Shown one piece after another: positions 10,869 through 22,008 of a DNA stretch of 64,000 bases. A program made the position numbers and the translations under genes. The notes under the pieces are model-generated. The model had not been told where the DNA came from, made no database searches, and worked only from the letters and a program-made list of their open reading frames with translations. Source of the DNA: Didymella arachidicola (taxonomy: Eukaryota; Ascomycota; Dothideomycetes; Pleosporales; Didymellaceae); NCBI GenBank assembly GCA_016630955.3, contig CM049987.1, positions 496,001 through 560,000 on the forward strand, given 5' to 3'. How positions within the stretch are numbered: the first letter of the stretch is position 1; each line of letters starts with the position of its first letter.

Positions 10869-12023
10869 CTACAAATCCGCATCATCCTCATCCGGTAGTG
10901 GCATAGCAGGATACTGACCACCAAGTTCGACGATGTTGTACAAAGCATCATCAACGTTCGTCGGATGCAGATCCGATCCTTCACTTCCCTGTACCACCCT
11001 CCCCTCCAACGCATCGACCTCGCAAACCACATTGCCCGCGGTCTGCCAGTATCCCGTTCCACTCGCAACGGGTAGTGCTTTCCTTGACCCTGGCACTGCG
11101 CTGGCCGCCGTATCCCAATTGAAGTATGTCTTGCATCCTCCGCAGAACATTGAAGGACATCCACCGTCCTTCTCGATAACAAGTTGACAATTGGGACAGC
11201 GCTTGCCGTCCCTGGTTTGCATAAGGGCCAGTGTTTCTTTCTCAGAACTGCTCATCTGCGCCGTAAGCGCCACAGATTTGACTTCAGCACAAGTTTGATC
11301 TGTGTGCCACGGCGTAAGGCAATTTGCGCATGCGCGGGTCTTGCAGGATGAGACCGGACATTCCACTTGTGGGTAACCGGGTGCAGTAGGGTCGAGAATA
11401 CCGACAAAAGAACAACTAGGGGTGAGACAGGTGAACAGGTCCGTGTCGGCGCGCCAGTGCTCAAAGGACGCGAGATTGAATTCTTCGAGCTTGGAGGAGG
11501 GGAAGTACTTTAGCACCATTTCCCAAGGCCATTCTTCAGAACAATCAGGCTCCAGACAGCCAGAGCCGACCCGGCGTGCTCCCAGCGTGTCCAGTCGTGC
11601 CGCCATAGTGGCGCCGATGCAAGTCTTGCAGACTGGATCAACATTTCGCCGATACGGGCTTCGGGCGAGATGTAAAATACATGGCTGTGGTGCATCGAGA
11701 TCGTTTCCGAATAAGCGCTTGGGAGGTACCCAGCGGATGAAATCTTCCCGGGGAAGAAAGGAGATGCATATGCGGCACGTGAAGCGCGTTGGTGGTGGAG
11801 CACGAGGCTTTGGGTTCTTGCTGGGCTTGCGCTTTGCAGTCCATGGGTCAAGACACTTGCACCGGGAGGTCGCCTTCGCCGATACACTAGATGTGGCTGC
11901 CCGTGTTGCTTGTGATAATGCTTTGGATTGGGAGCGAAGGACCCGAGTCGTAGATGGGACAGAAAGTATATCTGTAATTCGGGTGGAGCTTGACTTTCTG
12001 CGCTGATAGGAATGACGTGCCAT
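10869..12023 (-). CDS. RBR/IBR zinc-finger protein, probable E3 ubiquitin ligase with atypical RING2
   Basis: A single minus-strand exon of 384 residues, taking the ATG at 12023. An in-frame ATG at 12101 would add 26 residues that look like leader. A basic low-complexity N-terminus is followed by a RING1-like region (C83, C86; C132, C135), an IBR-like region rich in paired cysteines at about 199-245, and a RING2-like region beginning C276-P-N-C279. RING2 keeps the 'GGC' cysteine (Cys289) at the position of the catalytic thioester cysteine of RBR ligases. The next residues are Pro-Ser-Met rather than the usual x-His-Met, and the late 'FCW' is Phe-Asn-Trp (301-303). A ubiquitin-ligase role therefore follows from domain order, but catalytic competence is uncertain. 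It is convergent with the rhodopsin-like gene. Confidence 0.78.
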   Translation of the reverse strand: MARHSYQRRKSSSTRITDILSVPSTTRVLRSQSKALSQATRAATSSVSAKATSRCKCLDPWTAKRKPSKNPKPRAPPPTRFTCRICISFLPREDFIRWVPPKRLFGNDLDAPQPCILHLARSPYRRNVDPVCKTCIGATMAARLDTLGARRVGSGCLEPDCSEEWPWEMVLKYFPSSKLEEFNLASFEHWRADTDLFTCLTPSCSFVGILDPTAPGYPQVECPVSSCKTRACANCLTPWHTDQTCAEVKSVALTAQMSSSEKETLALMQTRDGKRCPNCQLVIEKDGGCPSMFCGGCKTYFNWDTAASAVPGSRKALPVASGTGYWQTAGNVVCEVDALEGRVVQGSEGSDLHPTNVDDALYNIVELGGQYPAMPLPDEDDADL

Positions 12024-12760
12024 GACTGTGATAACGATATGAAGACGCCAAACAATTCCACCTTGTATGTGTGAGGTCTCGATGCGCACGTGCGTATTCA
12101 CCAGCTCAGGTCATCAAGCTTGGCATTGAAGGTGAGCAACCGAGGATGAAAGATCTAGTGGACATGTACTTAACCTAAGAGCTCAGCAGTATGTGACTCA
12201 GGGATACTCCTGTCTCGAACTGCGGCTGAGCGAGTTGAGAGCAGAACCTAGATCGTCCACGCGGCGGAGCCAGTAAAGATGCTTGTTTGCTCACCAGGCA
12301 GAAGTGAGAAGGCTGTAAAAAGTCTTACTTGCAAGGCTACAACGCGGGGCTATATTGAAACACATACCAATCAATCCTGCTTCTTGGAGCGCCATTCCAT
12401 ATGTTCAAGATCATCTGTAGGACGTGCTTGTCTTTGATCGCTGTTGATCGCATCGAAAGGGCAATGCAAACAACTGGTGATCGCGACGGTGGACATACTT
12501 ACACATCTCATGCACACCAATTTTAGCAAGAATGCAGAGTGTAGCATAATTTAAGGCAGTCCTGCTTCCACGATGGGTGTCAATTACAGGTGATGCTAGT
12601 TCGTGGTGGTGTTGTTGCCTGTGGAGCTCAGGCGACTAAGTAATCAAGGGTTCTCCACACCGCCCCCTCTCTAGCGGGCAGAAAAGTTGATTGACTGCGC
12701 ATTTCGACTTGCGCATTTCCGCCTTCTAGGTCCTCGGATTTTCTCAGCTTCACGCAAACC
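12024..12760. promoter_or_regulatory. Divergent region between the RBR-type gene and DRS1
   Basis: A 737-bp spacer should contain both promoters. Directly upstream of DRS1 there is a perfect 10-bp direct repeat, TGCGCATTTC, at 12696-12705 and 12710-12719, about 40-65 bp before the ATG. Its position next to a ribosome-biogenesis gene makes it a candidate regulatory element, but no factor is assigned. Confidence 0.4.
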
Positions 12761-15235
12761 ATGGCGCCCAAAGACGACGATTTCGTATTCACCATCGATG
12801 ACGACGATATTGTGTCCGACGACGGCGGTGCCGAAGACGTTCAGGAAGGCGCCAAATTGGCAGGCAAAGGCCAGAAGCGCAAATACAACGAGGATCCCGA
12901 CCAGCATGTTCAGCCCAAGGGCATGAGCTCCAAAAAAGCCAAGAAGGAGAAGCAGAAGGGCAAGAAGGGGAAGGCACCCACCCCAGAACCTGAAGAAGAG
13001 GAGCCTGAGATGATCAAGCCCGGAGAGGATGTAGATGGGAACGACGATATCGCTTCGGATTTCGAGTTTGCGGTCGGCGACATCGACACCGGTGTTGTTG
13101 AAGACTTTGATGGCTGGGGTCTGAGCGCTGAGAAGCAAGAGGCTGCTGCGCGGACCTCAACAGCTGTGGATGTGGATGAGATCATTGAGAGAAGAAGGAA
13201 CAAGAAAGACAATGCAACTAAGCGCGCGAAGGAAGATGCTACCGAATCCGATGTGGACGAGGAGGGTGATTTTACAGGATTTGGAGACGACGATGAGCTG
13301 CTGGCCGAGGACGGTTTTGGCATGGGTGCCGGAACTGATAGCGAGGAGGACGTCGACGATCAATCAGAGGATGAGGTCAGTGCCGACGACGACGACGATG
13401 AGAAAGACGAGTCTCGGGAAGACGACGACAACTCGGATGCTTCCAGCGCTGCATCAGAAGTACAACACCCCGACGATGTACCCTCGGAAAACGAAGACGA
13501 GGACATGAGCGACAAGGAAGATGCAGAAGAGGCCAAGAAAGCAGCGGCATTCTTTGCACCCGAAGAGACCGTACAGAAGAAGGGGAAGAAGGGTGGCAAG
13601 CTCACAGGATCCTTTCAGTCCATGTCGTTGTCTAGGCCCATTCTGCGTGGTCTGGCAGCCGTAGGCTTCACTGAGCCTACGCCTATCCAGATTAAGACCA
13701 TCCCAATCGCCGTCGCCGGTAAAGACCTGGTTGGAGGAGCCGAAACTGGTTCCGGTAAAACTGCTGCTTTCTTGATCCCCATCCTTGAGCGCCTCCTCTA
13801 CCGACCGAAGAAGGTGCCCACAACGCGCGTTGCCATTCTCATGCCCACTCGTGAGCTGGCTGTACAGTGTTACAACGTCGCAACGAAGATTGCGTCATTC
13901 ACCGATATCACGTTCGCGCAAATGGTTGGTGGTTTCTCCATGCGTGAGCAGGAAGCCGTCCTCAAGACAAGACCAGACGTAGTGATCGCTACGCCTGGTC
14001 GTTTCATCGACCACATGACGAACTCTGCGTCCTTTCAGGTTGAGCATCTCGAAATTCTCGTTCTCGATGAGGCCGACCGTATGCTCGAAGAGGGTTTCGA
14101 GAGTCAGCTGAACGAAATTCTTACAACAATCCCCAAATCGCGACAGACCATGTTATTCTCTGCCACTATGACCAGCTCAGTCGACAAGCTGGTCCGCGTT
14201 GGCATGGACAAGCCTGTACGATTGATGGTCGATGCGAAGAAGCAGACAGTCAAAGGTCTGACACAGGAGTTCATACGTCTAAGGCTAGGCAAGGAGGATA
14301 GACGCCTGGCTTACCTCATGTACCTTTGTGATAAGATCTACACGGAGCGCGTCATCATTTTCTTCAGACAAAAGAAGGAGGCGCACAGAGTCAGAGTGGT
14401 GTTTGCACTTTGCGGCAAAAAGGCGAGTGAGCTGCACGGCAACATGAGCCAAGAACAGGTACGATTTCGAGTTCCATCTCGACACTGAGAACAAAGACTG
14501 ACAATGGCACAGCGTATCCAAGCTGTTGAGGCCTTCCGATCCGGAACATCCTCTTATCTCCTTGCCACCGACGTCGCCTCCCGTGGTCTCGATATCAAGA
14601 ACGTCGCGACAGTCATCAATTACGAAGCCCCCCAAAGCCACGAAATCTACCTGCATCGTGTCGGTCGTACCGCCCGTGCTGGACGAAGTGGTCGCGCATG
14701 TACACTCGCTGCTGAACCCGACCGTAAGGTCGTCAAGCAAGCAGTCAAGACGAGTCGCGAACAGGGTGCCAAGGTCGTCAGTCGACAAGTACCCGCTGAC
14801 GAGGCAGACAAGTGGATTAAGAAGATCAAGGACCTCGAGGACGAAATTGAAGAGGTGTTAAAAGAAGAGAAGGAAGAGCGCGTTCTCAGCATAACAGAAC
14901 GTGACCTCAAGCGGGGAGAGAACTTGATTAACCACGAAGATGAGATCAAGTCAAGACCAAAGCGCACATGGTTCGAGACAGAGAAAGAGAAGGCAGCAGA
15001 GAGGGAGAAGGGTGCGCAGGCGCTTAACAATACTGCAGGTGGCTCGATCAAGAAGAAGCAGAAGCTCAGTCACAAGGACAAGAAGAAACTCGAGGCCAAA
15101 GACGACCGTACAGAAGGAAAGCAGTGGAAGAAGGGCAAAGCAGACCGAGGCATGACAACAGCGAAGTCCAAGGAGAAGGCGGCTCACATCAAAGCGAAGA
15201 CGAAGAAGGCTGTGCACGGCAAGAGGAAGTTGTAA
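12761..15235 (+). CDS. DRS1: ATP-dependent DEAD-box RNA helicase Drs1 (DDX27 family)
   Basis: Exons 12761-14458 and 14513-15235 (54-nt intron, GTACGA...CACAG) encode 806 residues. The first 280 residues are strongly acidic with Asp/Glu runs and Lys-rich patches, as in nucleolar Drs1/DDX27. The helicase core is complete: Q-motif 'EPTPIQIKTIP', Walker A AETGSGKT (327-334), PTREL, TPGR, DEAD at 436-439, SAT at about 467, 'IIFF' and 'LHGNMSQEQR' across the splice, 'ATDVASRGLD', and HRVGRTARAGR starting near 614. The Lys/Glu-rich C-terminal tail is also typical. Drs1 is required for 60S ribosomal subunit assembly (pre-27S rRNA processing) in the nucleolus. Length and motif order match the family. 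It sits alone between the divergent RBR-type gene and PIS1. Confidence 0.95.
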
Positions 15236-15831
15236 AATACTGAAGCATAGAGGCAGTCATAGTGTTGATATCGTGGACCAACCAGACGCGGCGGACGCCC
15301 AGTGGTAGCTAGCTTATGCCTGAAGCAGTTACAATTGCTGATCTGCATCACGATGGCTTGTGTACGACGACCAGTGTCCAAGTTTATATCTTATTTCGCT
15401 CGTGCCGTATGGAAGAATGCCGCCTGCCTACCTGTCGTCAGCTTTGCCAGCAGATACGTAATGTCAGCGGAGCGAGCAATCTGCCAAGAAAGCCCCTTTC
15501 GAGCCTAGCCGCGTAGCCGGATGGAAGCGGAGCGGACGAAGGCCATTGAAGTTTCTCGAATCCAGACGCCAGGCATCAATTCTTGCTTCCTATTGCTCTT
15601 GCCCGCTTGACACATAGCTCCTTCTTGATACTACCGCTGCTCACCTTCACCAGTGCGACCCCGCGAGTACGACCGAACCCCCTGTCCATACTTTGTGGGA
15701 CTAAAGCTTCGATAACGCTTATCGGCCTCCAACTTTAACAACTTTCCGTCTCACCAGGGCAGTCGCAAGCACCACACGTCGCGTGTCGTCTCTGCGAAAG
15801 TGAGATAGCCTGCACGCGACCACACAGCACA
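15236..15831. promoter_or_regulatory. Spacer DRS1 - PIS1, upstream region of PIS1
   Basis: About 600 bp with no supportable gene. The last 200 bp are pyrimidine-rich and probably include the PIS1 promoter and leader. No defined element was recognised. Confidence 0.35.
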
Positions 15832-16820
15832 ATGGCGACTTCACAGCAGCCCATCAACGGCAATGGCACGGCGGTGCGCCCCACACTCGAGGACGAGGAG
15901 AACATCTTTCTATTCGTCCCCAACCTGATCGGTCGGTACTTCCTTCCACAACGATGAGCACTGGGCATGTTTACTGATGGCTCCAGGCTACGGCCGCGTC
16001 CTGCTCGCACTCGGCTCGCTCTATTACATGCCTCTCCACCCACGCACCTGCACTGCGCTATACAGCGTATCATGCCTCCTTGACGCGCTTGACGGCTACG
16101 CAGCCCGCGCCTATGAGCAGAGCACCAAATTCGGCGCCGTGCTGGACATGGTCACCGACCGCTGCACAACTTCGTGCCTGCTTGTCTTCCTTGCTCAGGC
16201 CTTCCCCCGTTGGAGCATTGTCTTCCAGGGCCTCATCTCGCTCGATCTGGCCAGTCATTACATGCATATGTACGCGACGCTGAGCATGGGTGGCAGCTCA
16301 AAGAGTCACAAGGACGTGTCAGCGAGCCGCAGCTGGATTCTGAGGCAGTACTACTCTAATAAGGTATGCGCTCACGTCTTGAGCACCCAAGTGATCCACT
16401 GCACGAATCTCATCCGCTGACCACTGATTGTAGTGGGTCCTCTTCACCTTCTGCGCATTGAACGAAGCTTTCTTCATCGCGCTGTACCTCCTTTCCTTCT
16501 CCTCGCCCTATTTGAGCCCCACGCTCTTCGCCGACGCCGCGAACCCCTCTTCGCTCACGCCTGGAACACCGGCTGCCCCGAAGCCCAGCATGTTCTTCCC
16601 TTCGCCATTCTCTGCGGGAGCTATGGAAGCTGCGCGCGCCAACAAGATGGATTCCACTGTACCCTGGATTTGCGCTATCATCAGCTTCCCCATTATGTTT
16701 GGCAAGCAAGTCATAAATGTGATCCAGATGAGGAAGGCGGCTTTATGGCTTGCGGAAGGCGACCGAGCGGCGAGGAAGGCGGCAGGTCTGCCTAGGAAGA
16801 GATCGAAGAAGACTCAGTAG
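15832..16820 (+). CDS. PIS1: CDP-diacylglycerol--inositol 3-phosphatidyltransferase
   Basis: Exons 15832-15931, 15987-16363 and 16434-16820 (introns of 55 and 70 nt) encode 287 residues. The enzyme joins CDP-diacylglycerol and myo-inositol to make phosphatidylinositol in the ER membrane. The CDP-alcohol phosphotransferase signature is exact: Asp69-Gly70-x2-Ala73-Arg74-x8-Gly83-x3-Asp87-x3-Asp91. The N-terminal 'IFLFVPNLIGYGR' and the multiple hydrophobic segments match fungal Pis1. A loop with 'SLTPGTPAAPKP' before the last helices is longer than in yeast, and the protein ends in a basic tail (RKRSKK) consistent with a cytosolic C-terminus. The first splice site is fixed by recreating Gly34 in frame. 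It is not in an operon-like arrangement, but the window also carries PSD1, another phospholipid gene. Confidence 0.93.
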
Positions 16821-17670
16821 ACGGACTGCTTGAGTTCGGATGGTTTATGAGCCGTGAGCCGCGTGTCTTAGTCTGCAAGACTTGGCTGTGCTCAGGAACC
16901 GATGGACCAATCCCATGTGCATACCTTGGAGCATCACGTCCCTCCACTTCTAGTGAGCGAGGCTTAAAACCTTTTTCAATGAAGTGGATCTGCCCGGCCC
17001 AACGTCGGTAGACCTTCTTGACCGATCTCGAGTCTCGTTTCTGCGCTTCTCGTACTTACTTCACATCTTTGGCGACACGCTGTTCGTTCTACCTGGCGTT
17101 TTTTTTAGCCGCTTCTTTCATTTTACAAGAATAGGGAAGGCATATGGCCACGGAGACACAAGAGGCACGCTGCACACGCTTCACTCATAGTAATACAAAG
17201 TTCAAACAACATTACGTTGATGCTTCCACTATGAACGTGCGCGACAGGGCTGAATCCAAATCATAATTGAAGGGTGTTCAAATTGGAGCTTTGATCGTAA
17301 GCATACCTCTCATTCAAGCAGAAGCATCTTTTTGGCGTTCATTGCGCAAGCTGTTTCGACGTGAAACCCATGGATGATTCCTTGGTCTTACATAAGCATG
17401 CACGTGCCAGGCGATGACGATCATCATCGGGCCAACTTTATGCTGCTGCGCGACCAGAACACTCACGCGACAACACTGCTCTAGCGCCACTGCGATATCG
17501 TGCGTTCTTTTATTCCCTTCTATTGCCTTGCGTCTCGTTGTACTGTGCAAACTTACTACACGTTCACGCCACGGCTTCCTCTCGACAGACCCCGTTGATT
17601 TCCGACCGAGCCATCAAGCCACTAGCATCCCCAACACTCACCCACCTATTAGCCTCACACATCGACCAAC
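16821..17670. other. Intergenic region PIS1 - ATG27
   Basis: About 850 bp containing the PIS1 3' flank and the ATG27 upstream region. Short frames at 16984-17190 and 17414-17845 do not show coding features. No RNA gene or repeat recognised. Confidence 0.4.
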
Positions 17671-18749
17671 ATGGCACCTTCGCGATCGCAAAACACCCTC
17701 ATTTCGCTCCTTGCAGCCACTTCCTTGCTGCCTCTCCAAGCATGGGCATCCTTCGAATGTAAAGACATGGGAACACAAGGCACCCACTTCAACTTCGAGA
17801 ACCTTGGCGGGCCGCATGTCGTACATTGGAAGGAGGAGGATGTAGAACATGACATAGAATATAAGTACAACTTCACACTGGACCTCTGCAAGGCCCTGAA
17901 ATCAGAATGCCATAATGGCGCTCGAGTATGCGGAATGCGCGAGAACGTCGACCTGTCTCAGGAAGGCAATTCGACTATCACGCCTATCGACATTGCTGGG
18001 ACATACACCTCTTACAACGGACGGAACATCGATGCCAAGTACGAGCTGCTGCAGAACTCGAAGTCAAATTCGGATTCGGGCCGTCAGGGGTTGAGGACCA
18101 TCCTGCACGGTGGACGACTGCCTTTCGACGACAAGAAGAACGGCCTCGACCAACGTGCAATCATCGAGTTCGTTTGTGACAAGGAGCGCACAGGTCTCGA
18201 GGGCGACGAGACAGACGGCGGCAAGTCAGGCAGCGATAAAGACGATGGAAAGAAGGATGATCAGAAGGATGAGGATAAGAAAGAGGAGAAGCGTATAAGC
18301 AAGCGGGACGAAGCTAGCAAGGGCCAGTGCGAGGACAGCGAGGCCAGCCTACGTTTTTGTGGGTACAAGGTTGAGAATCTTGAGAAGGACAAGAAAGCAC
18401 GAACTTTGAGGCTCGAGTGGCGCACAAAGTACGCGTGCGAGGAAACTCCCGCGGAGAAGCCTGCAAGCTCGCACTGGGGCTTCTTTGGGTGGTTCTTCAT
18501 CATGTGAGTCAAAGTCTCGAAACTATTCAAGAGCCTAAGCTGACATTCTCCAGTCTCTTCCTGAGCATTGCAGCCTACCTCGTCTTCGGCTCTTGGCTCA
18601 ACTACAACCGCTATGGCGCTCGCGGCTGGGACCTTCTCCCTCACGGTGATGCTATCCGCGACGTTCCCTATATTGCAAAGGACTTTGGGCGTAAAATCTT
18701 CCAGACTGTGCAAGGCAGCGGGAGCAGGGGCGGCTACGCGGCCGTCTAA
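17671..18749 (+). CDS. ATG27: Autophagy-related protein 27 homologue, type I membrane protein
   Basis: Exons 17671-18503 and 18554-18749 (50-nt intron, GTGAGT...TCCAG) encode 342 residues. A signal peptide covers about residues 1-26, ending near 'AWASFEC'. The lumenal part has the mannose-6-phosphate-receptor-like cysteine pattern of Atg27 (Cys at 'FECKD', 'LDLCKALKSEC', 'RVCGM', 'FVCD', 'RFCGY', 'KYACEE'). A strongly acidic/basic Lys-Asp linker lies at about 190-225. One transmembrane helix spans the splice junction ('FFGWFFIILFLSIAAYLVFG'). The cytosolic tail carries 'NYNRYGARGWDLLPHGD', the conserved tail of fungal Atg27. In yeast the protein cycles between vacuole, endosome and Golgi and supports Atg9 transport. 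The length is slightly above the yeast protein because of the charged linker. Confidence 0.92.
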
Positions 18750-20187
18750 ATGAGCGTGGTCTTGATATGTACCTTACGGTCTAGATGGAGTTTTGGCGAA
18801 CATGTGGAGATCAACGAGGTGATAGTATAGTATATGGTGGGCTTTGAAGCCTGCCCGAACACCATTTAGCATATTTTTCTCTAGACTCCGAGTGCTGACC
18901 TGTCGTTAGTGCGTACATTTCATATACTCTTTGTTCCGCAACCCAAACTGTTTCGTCTCACACCGCATGAAGTCAAACACCTCGCAATCCCAATCAAGCA
19001 AGCAAGCAGCATGTACCGACCTCGCACTCTTGTTTTACCAAATCTTGAACTCCTTGTTTCCAAATATTTCGTGTAAGGTCAACATCTACACGCTCATATC
19101 GAGAAGCACGTGCGCACTGCTGCAGAGGCCCCGCCTGTCAAGCTGCAAGCCGGAAGTACCGGTCAGGGATACTTTGTTAGGACCAAAACACTGCGCAACA
19201 ACCATTCATTCTCTTAGGCTTGCTATCGAGCAATATCGAAACGCGTCAGAAGAGTGAATGGGCGAGAGACACCGCCTGTGTCTTGCCGAGTGATAAGTTG
19301 TCGTCGCACGATGGCCCAACAAGTGACAGGGAACTACTGGGTCTCTATGCGTCAGCGCTTAGTCCTATCAGCACAGGGGCAGTCCAAATTGCGCCCTCGA
19401 GAAGGATTTCTGACGCAGCGGGTGGTCCGGTGAACGATCATATCAAGAGTGAGATGGTCCCAGACAGACAAGACAAGAACGTATTCAATCGAATTGACTG
19501 AGATATATTCCCTGTAACGAAATGAAACTCAGACATCCACTACGTGGAGCTTTGAGATGTGAAGTGCAGCGCTCTCAACGGCTGGTCGAAGGTGCTGTAG
19601 CAACAAGCTCTTTTATGGCTTGGCCATCTTGTTGCCACCTGTAGAAGCTTTACCTTTTGACCATTGAGGAACGTCATGGTGAGGCACCTTTGACAAAGAT
19701 CAGAAGAAAGGCCAGCTCAAAAACGCCTTCAAGGAGCGAGAATCGACAATGCGCTTTCATCGACATCACGCCGCTCAGTTTAACTTGATCCCATTCCCTG
19801 GGTAGCTTCGAGCAAGCCTCGATGTTTCGTTCGTACTGCACGGTCTGCAGGCGACGATGGCTCCGGTCACCATTATCAGCGGCCATTCGGCCCTTGAAAC
19901 GTAAACATACTTTTCGTCTTGTACTGTTCCTTGTTCCAGCTAGACCTGAAGAAGAAGTGCTGATTATGATGGGTACTGCGCGGCAGATGTTGGTGAAAGG
20001 TTGTGCTGGCAGTCACAGCCCGGCGGTGACGTTGTTCCCCGCGATCCCGTCTTTCAAGATTGAGTCAGGCGTGTCTGAACGTCTGGGCAGCAGTAAAACA
20101 TTAGTTTTTCACTCTCTTTGCCAGAAATGACAATTGGATCATTCATTGTCCGCTCGTCAGGGCTGCAAGTTCGGACGAGGGAAACGC
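18750..20187. other. Long intergenic region between convergent genes
   Basis: About 1.4 kb between the 3' ends of ATG27 and the F-box gene. Open frames (18931-19257, 19220-19501, 19822-20130) are short, overlap one another and have no motifs or splice partners. I see no RNA gene or repeat. Confidence 0.4.
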
Positions 20188-21703
20188 TCATATATCATCA
20201 CTGTCCTCGTCTTCATCCTCGCTTTCCTCATCATCGTCGCCATCACCCATGTCTTCGTCATCGTCCGAATTGCTCGCATCGCTTTCCACAATGATATCAG
20301 GCGGCCACTCCACAACCACATCATTCTCCAAGCTCGTCACAAATCGCACCATGTCCTTACCGGAGTACTCCATCGCTGTCTCCGACTTCTCTTTACCGTC
20401 AATTTTAGTCTTGAACTTCACTGCGTGACCGTTCTGCGTCAGAGCGCCGACCTTGACATAGTTCAGATCAAGGCCAGGTATGGATCGCACGGCTCTGAAG
20501 AATTGTGACCAGAGATTTGGTTTTGTGTCGTATGGGTTTGGTGGACCGGCCTCAATGGTCATGCGCCAAAGGCTGAGGCGTTCAAGCTTGGCAGCAAACC
20601 GGCTGAGCACAGCGAGGAGGATGTCTCGGTTGACGTCGAGCTGCCCGAACTCAAGTGCCGTGAGACAAGGTAAGCTGATTGGTGGTGGTTCTTCTAGGCT
20701 CACCCTAGTAGGTTGCGGAGATGCGATAGGAGAGGTTGGTGAGGCGGCAAGCCACTCCATAAACTTCATGTTATCGGGGACGTGATACTTCTGAAAATTG
20801 AGGCGCAGGTGCGTCAAGTTCGGTGTGCAGTTCAAGAAGTGTCGAAGGGAACGGCCGGCCGATGTAGTGACAGGAAGACCCCCAGAGTAGGTATGGTGAG
20901 TATGTGTCGACAGGTCAGAGAGGTTGAGAGTTAGGAAAAGAGCCCTCAGATTGTACAGCACTGGATGCATCGCTGGGAATGTGAAGTTGGCAAGATGAAA
21001 GGCGGTATCTGGAAGACCTGCTGGCTGCTGCCGGAGGAGAATCTCAATCCTCGGCGGCGTTCGCCCGGCTACACCCATGGAGTAGAGAAGATTGGAGAAG
21101 ACGTGCGACACAAAACGTGTTTGTGAGCCTGTACCCCGATACGATTCACGGAGTCGCACGCCAGTCTGCTGATAGACTGTCGTCGCGCCCCATGATGCCC
21201 AGTACGTTCCATCACGCTCGCGTTTGGCGCAAAAGTCGCGAACATCGACGGTCTCTAGATTACTCAATCCCTTGAAGGCCTCCGTCAACATCTCGCGATC
21301 AATGCCGTTATTGATCAGCGTCTGTTGATCTGCATAGCCCTGCATGTAGCTACAAAGACTTAGCTGAGTGTCCTCGGGTGCTCTACGAATTCGTCACTAC
21401 GAACCTGCTGCACGCGTCGCTGTCTCTGAAGCGGATGGGGACATCATCGTAGACGTTCGTGGCGATGATCAAGTGCTTCAGCTTCTTTGAGAGACTGACA
21501 TGTCTCGAGATGTCAAGCAACACCTGCAATGATGGCTGAGTGAGCATAAACTGCTTCTTGACAAAGAACTCCTCTGAAAACCATTCGTAGAGTGACTTCT
21601 CGGTTTGCTTGCAGGCAAGTCGCAACGAGGCAAGATCGGAGGTGGAGATGAATGAGGAGATGCACACGAGTAACTCGAGCGGTAACGACAGCAGATTCGC
21701 CAT
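20188..21703 (-). CDS. F-box protein with acidic C-terminus
   Basis: Minus-strand exons 21703-21405 and 21349-20188 (55-nt intron, GTTCGT...GTAG) encode 486 residues. The N-terminus 'LLSLPLELLVCISSFISTSDLASLRLACK' has the form of an F-box (Pro-Leu-Glu, then spaced hydrophobics and a Leu-Arg-x-x-Cys), so the protein may act as a substrate adaptor for SCF ubiquitin ligase. The rest has scattered leucine-rich strands ('LTALEFGQLDVNRDILLAVL', 'LRALFLTLNLSDL') like other fungal F-box/LRR proteins. The last about 30 residues are nearly all Asp/Glu/Ser. The ATG at 21703 is preferred over one at 21739 because the F-box starts immediately after it. It is divergent from the PARP gene with 305 bp between. 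Substrate unknown. Confidence 0.75.
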
Positions 21704-22008
21704 CACACTATGGTAAGTTTGATGAGAGAAAGACGGCAAAGAGGAAGCGCTGATATGTGCTTTCCAGAGCTATCAGACTCCAGGCGGAAGACGTGACACC
21801 GCGACTTAGCGCCGTTCCTGCCTGATTAGTGCGTTGCGCTTTGCCGTTTTGGGCGTTGTTGCCTTGCCCTGTCCGAAGCTCTGGATCAGGCGTTCACTGA
21901 GCCGCGCTCCGACCTTACCTCAAACCTTGCCTGCATAAGAGCTGCAGACCTGGAGGTCATCATTTGCATGTAGCATCGTCTCTCTCGTCTCAATCGCCCA
22001 CCCTCATC
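21704..22008. promoter_or_regulatory. Short divergent promoter between the F-box and PARP genes
   Basis: A 305-bp spacer between two divergent ATGs should serve as a shared promoter region. It contains pyrimidine-rich tracts just before the PARP start. No named element was recognised. Co-regulation is inference. Confidence 0.4.

Noticed and set aside
10472..11182. 236-codon minus-strand frame
   Set aside because: Its upper part overlaps the RBR-type exon in another frame and its lower part runs through intergenic DNA. No domain is visible, so I treat it as a shadow frame.
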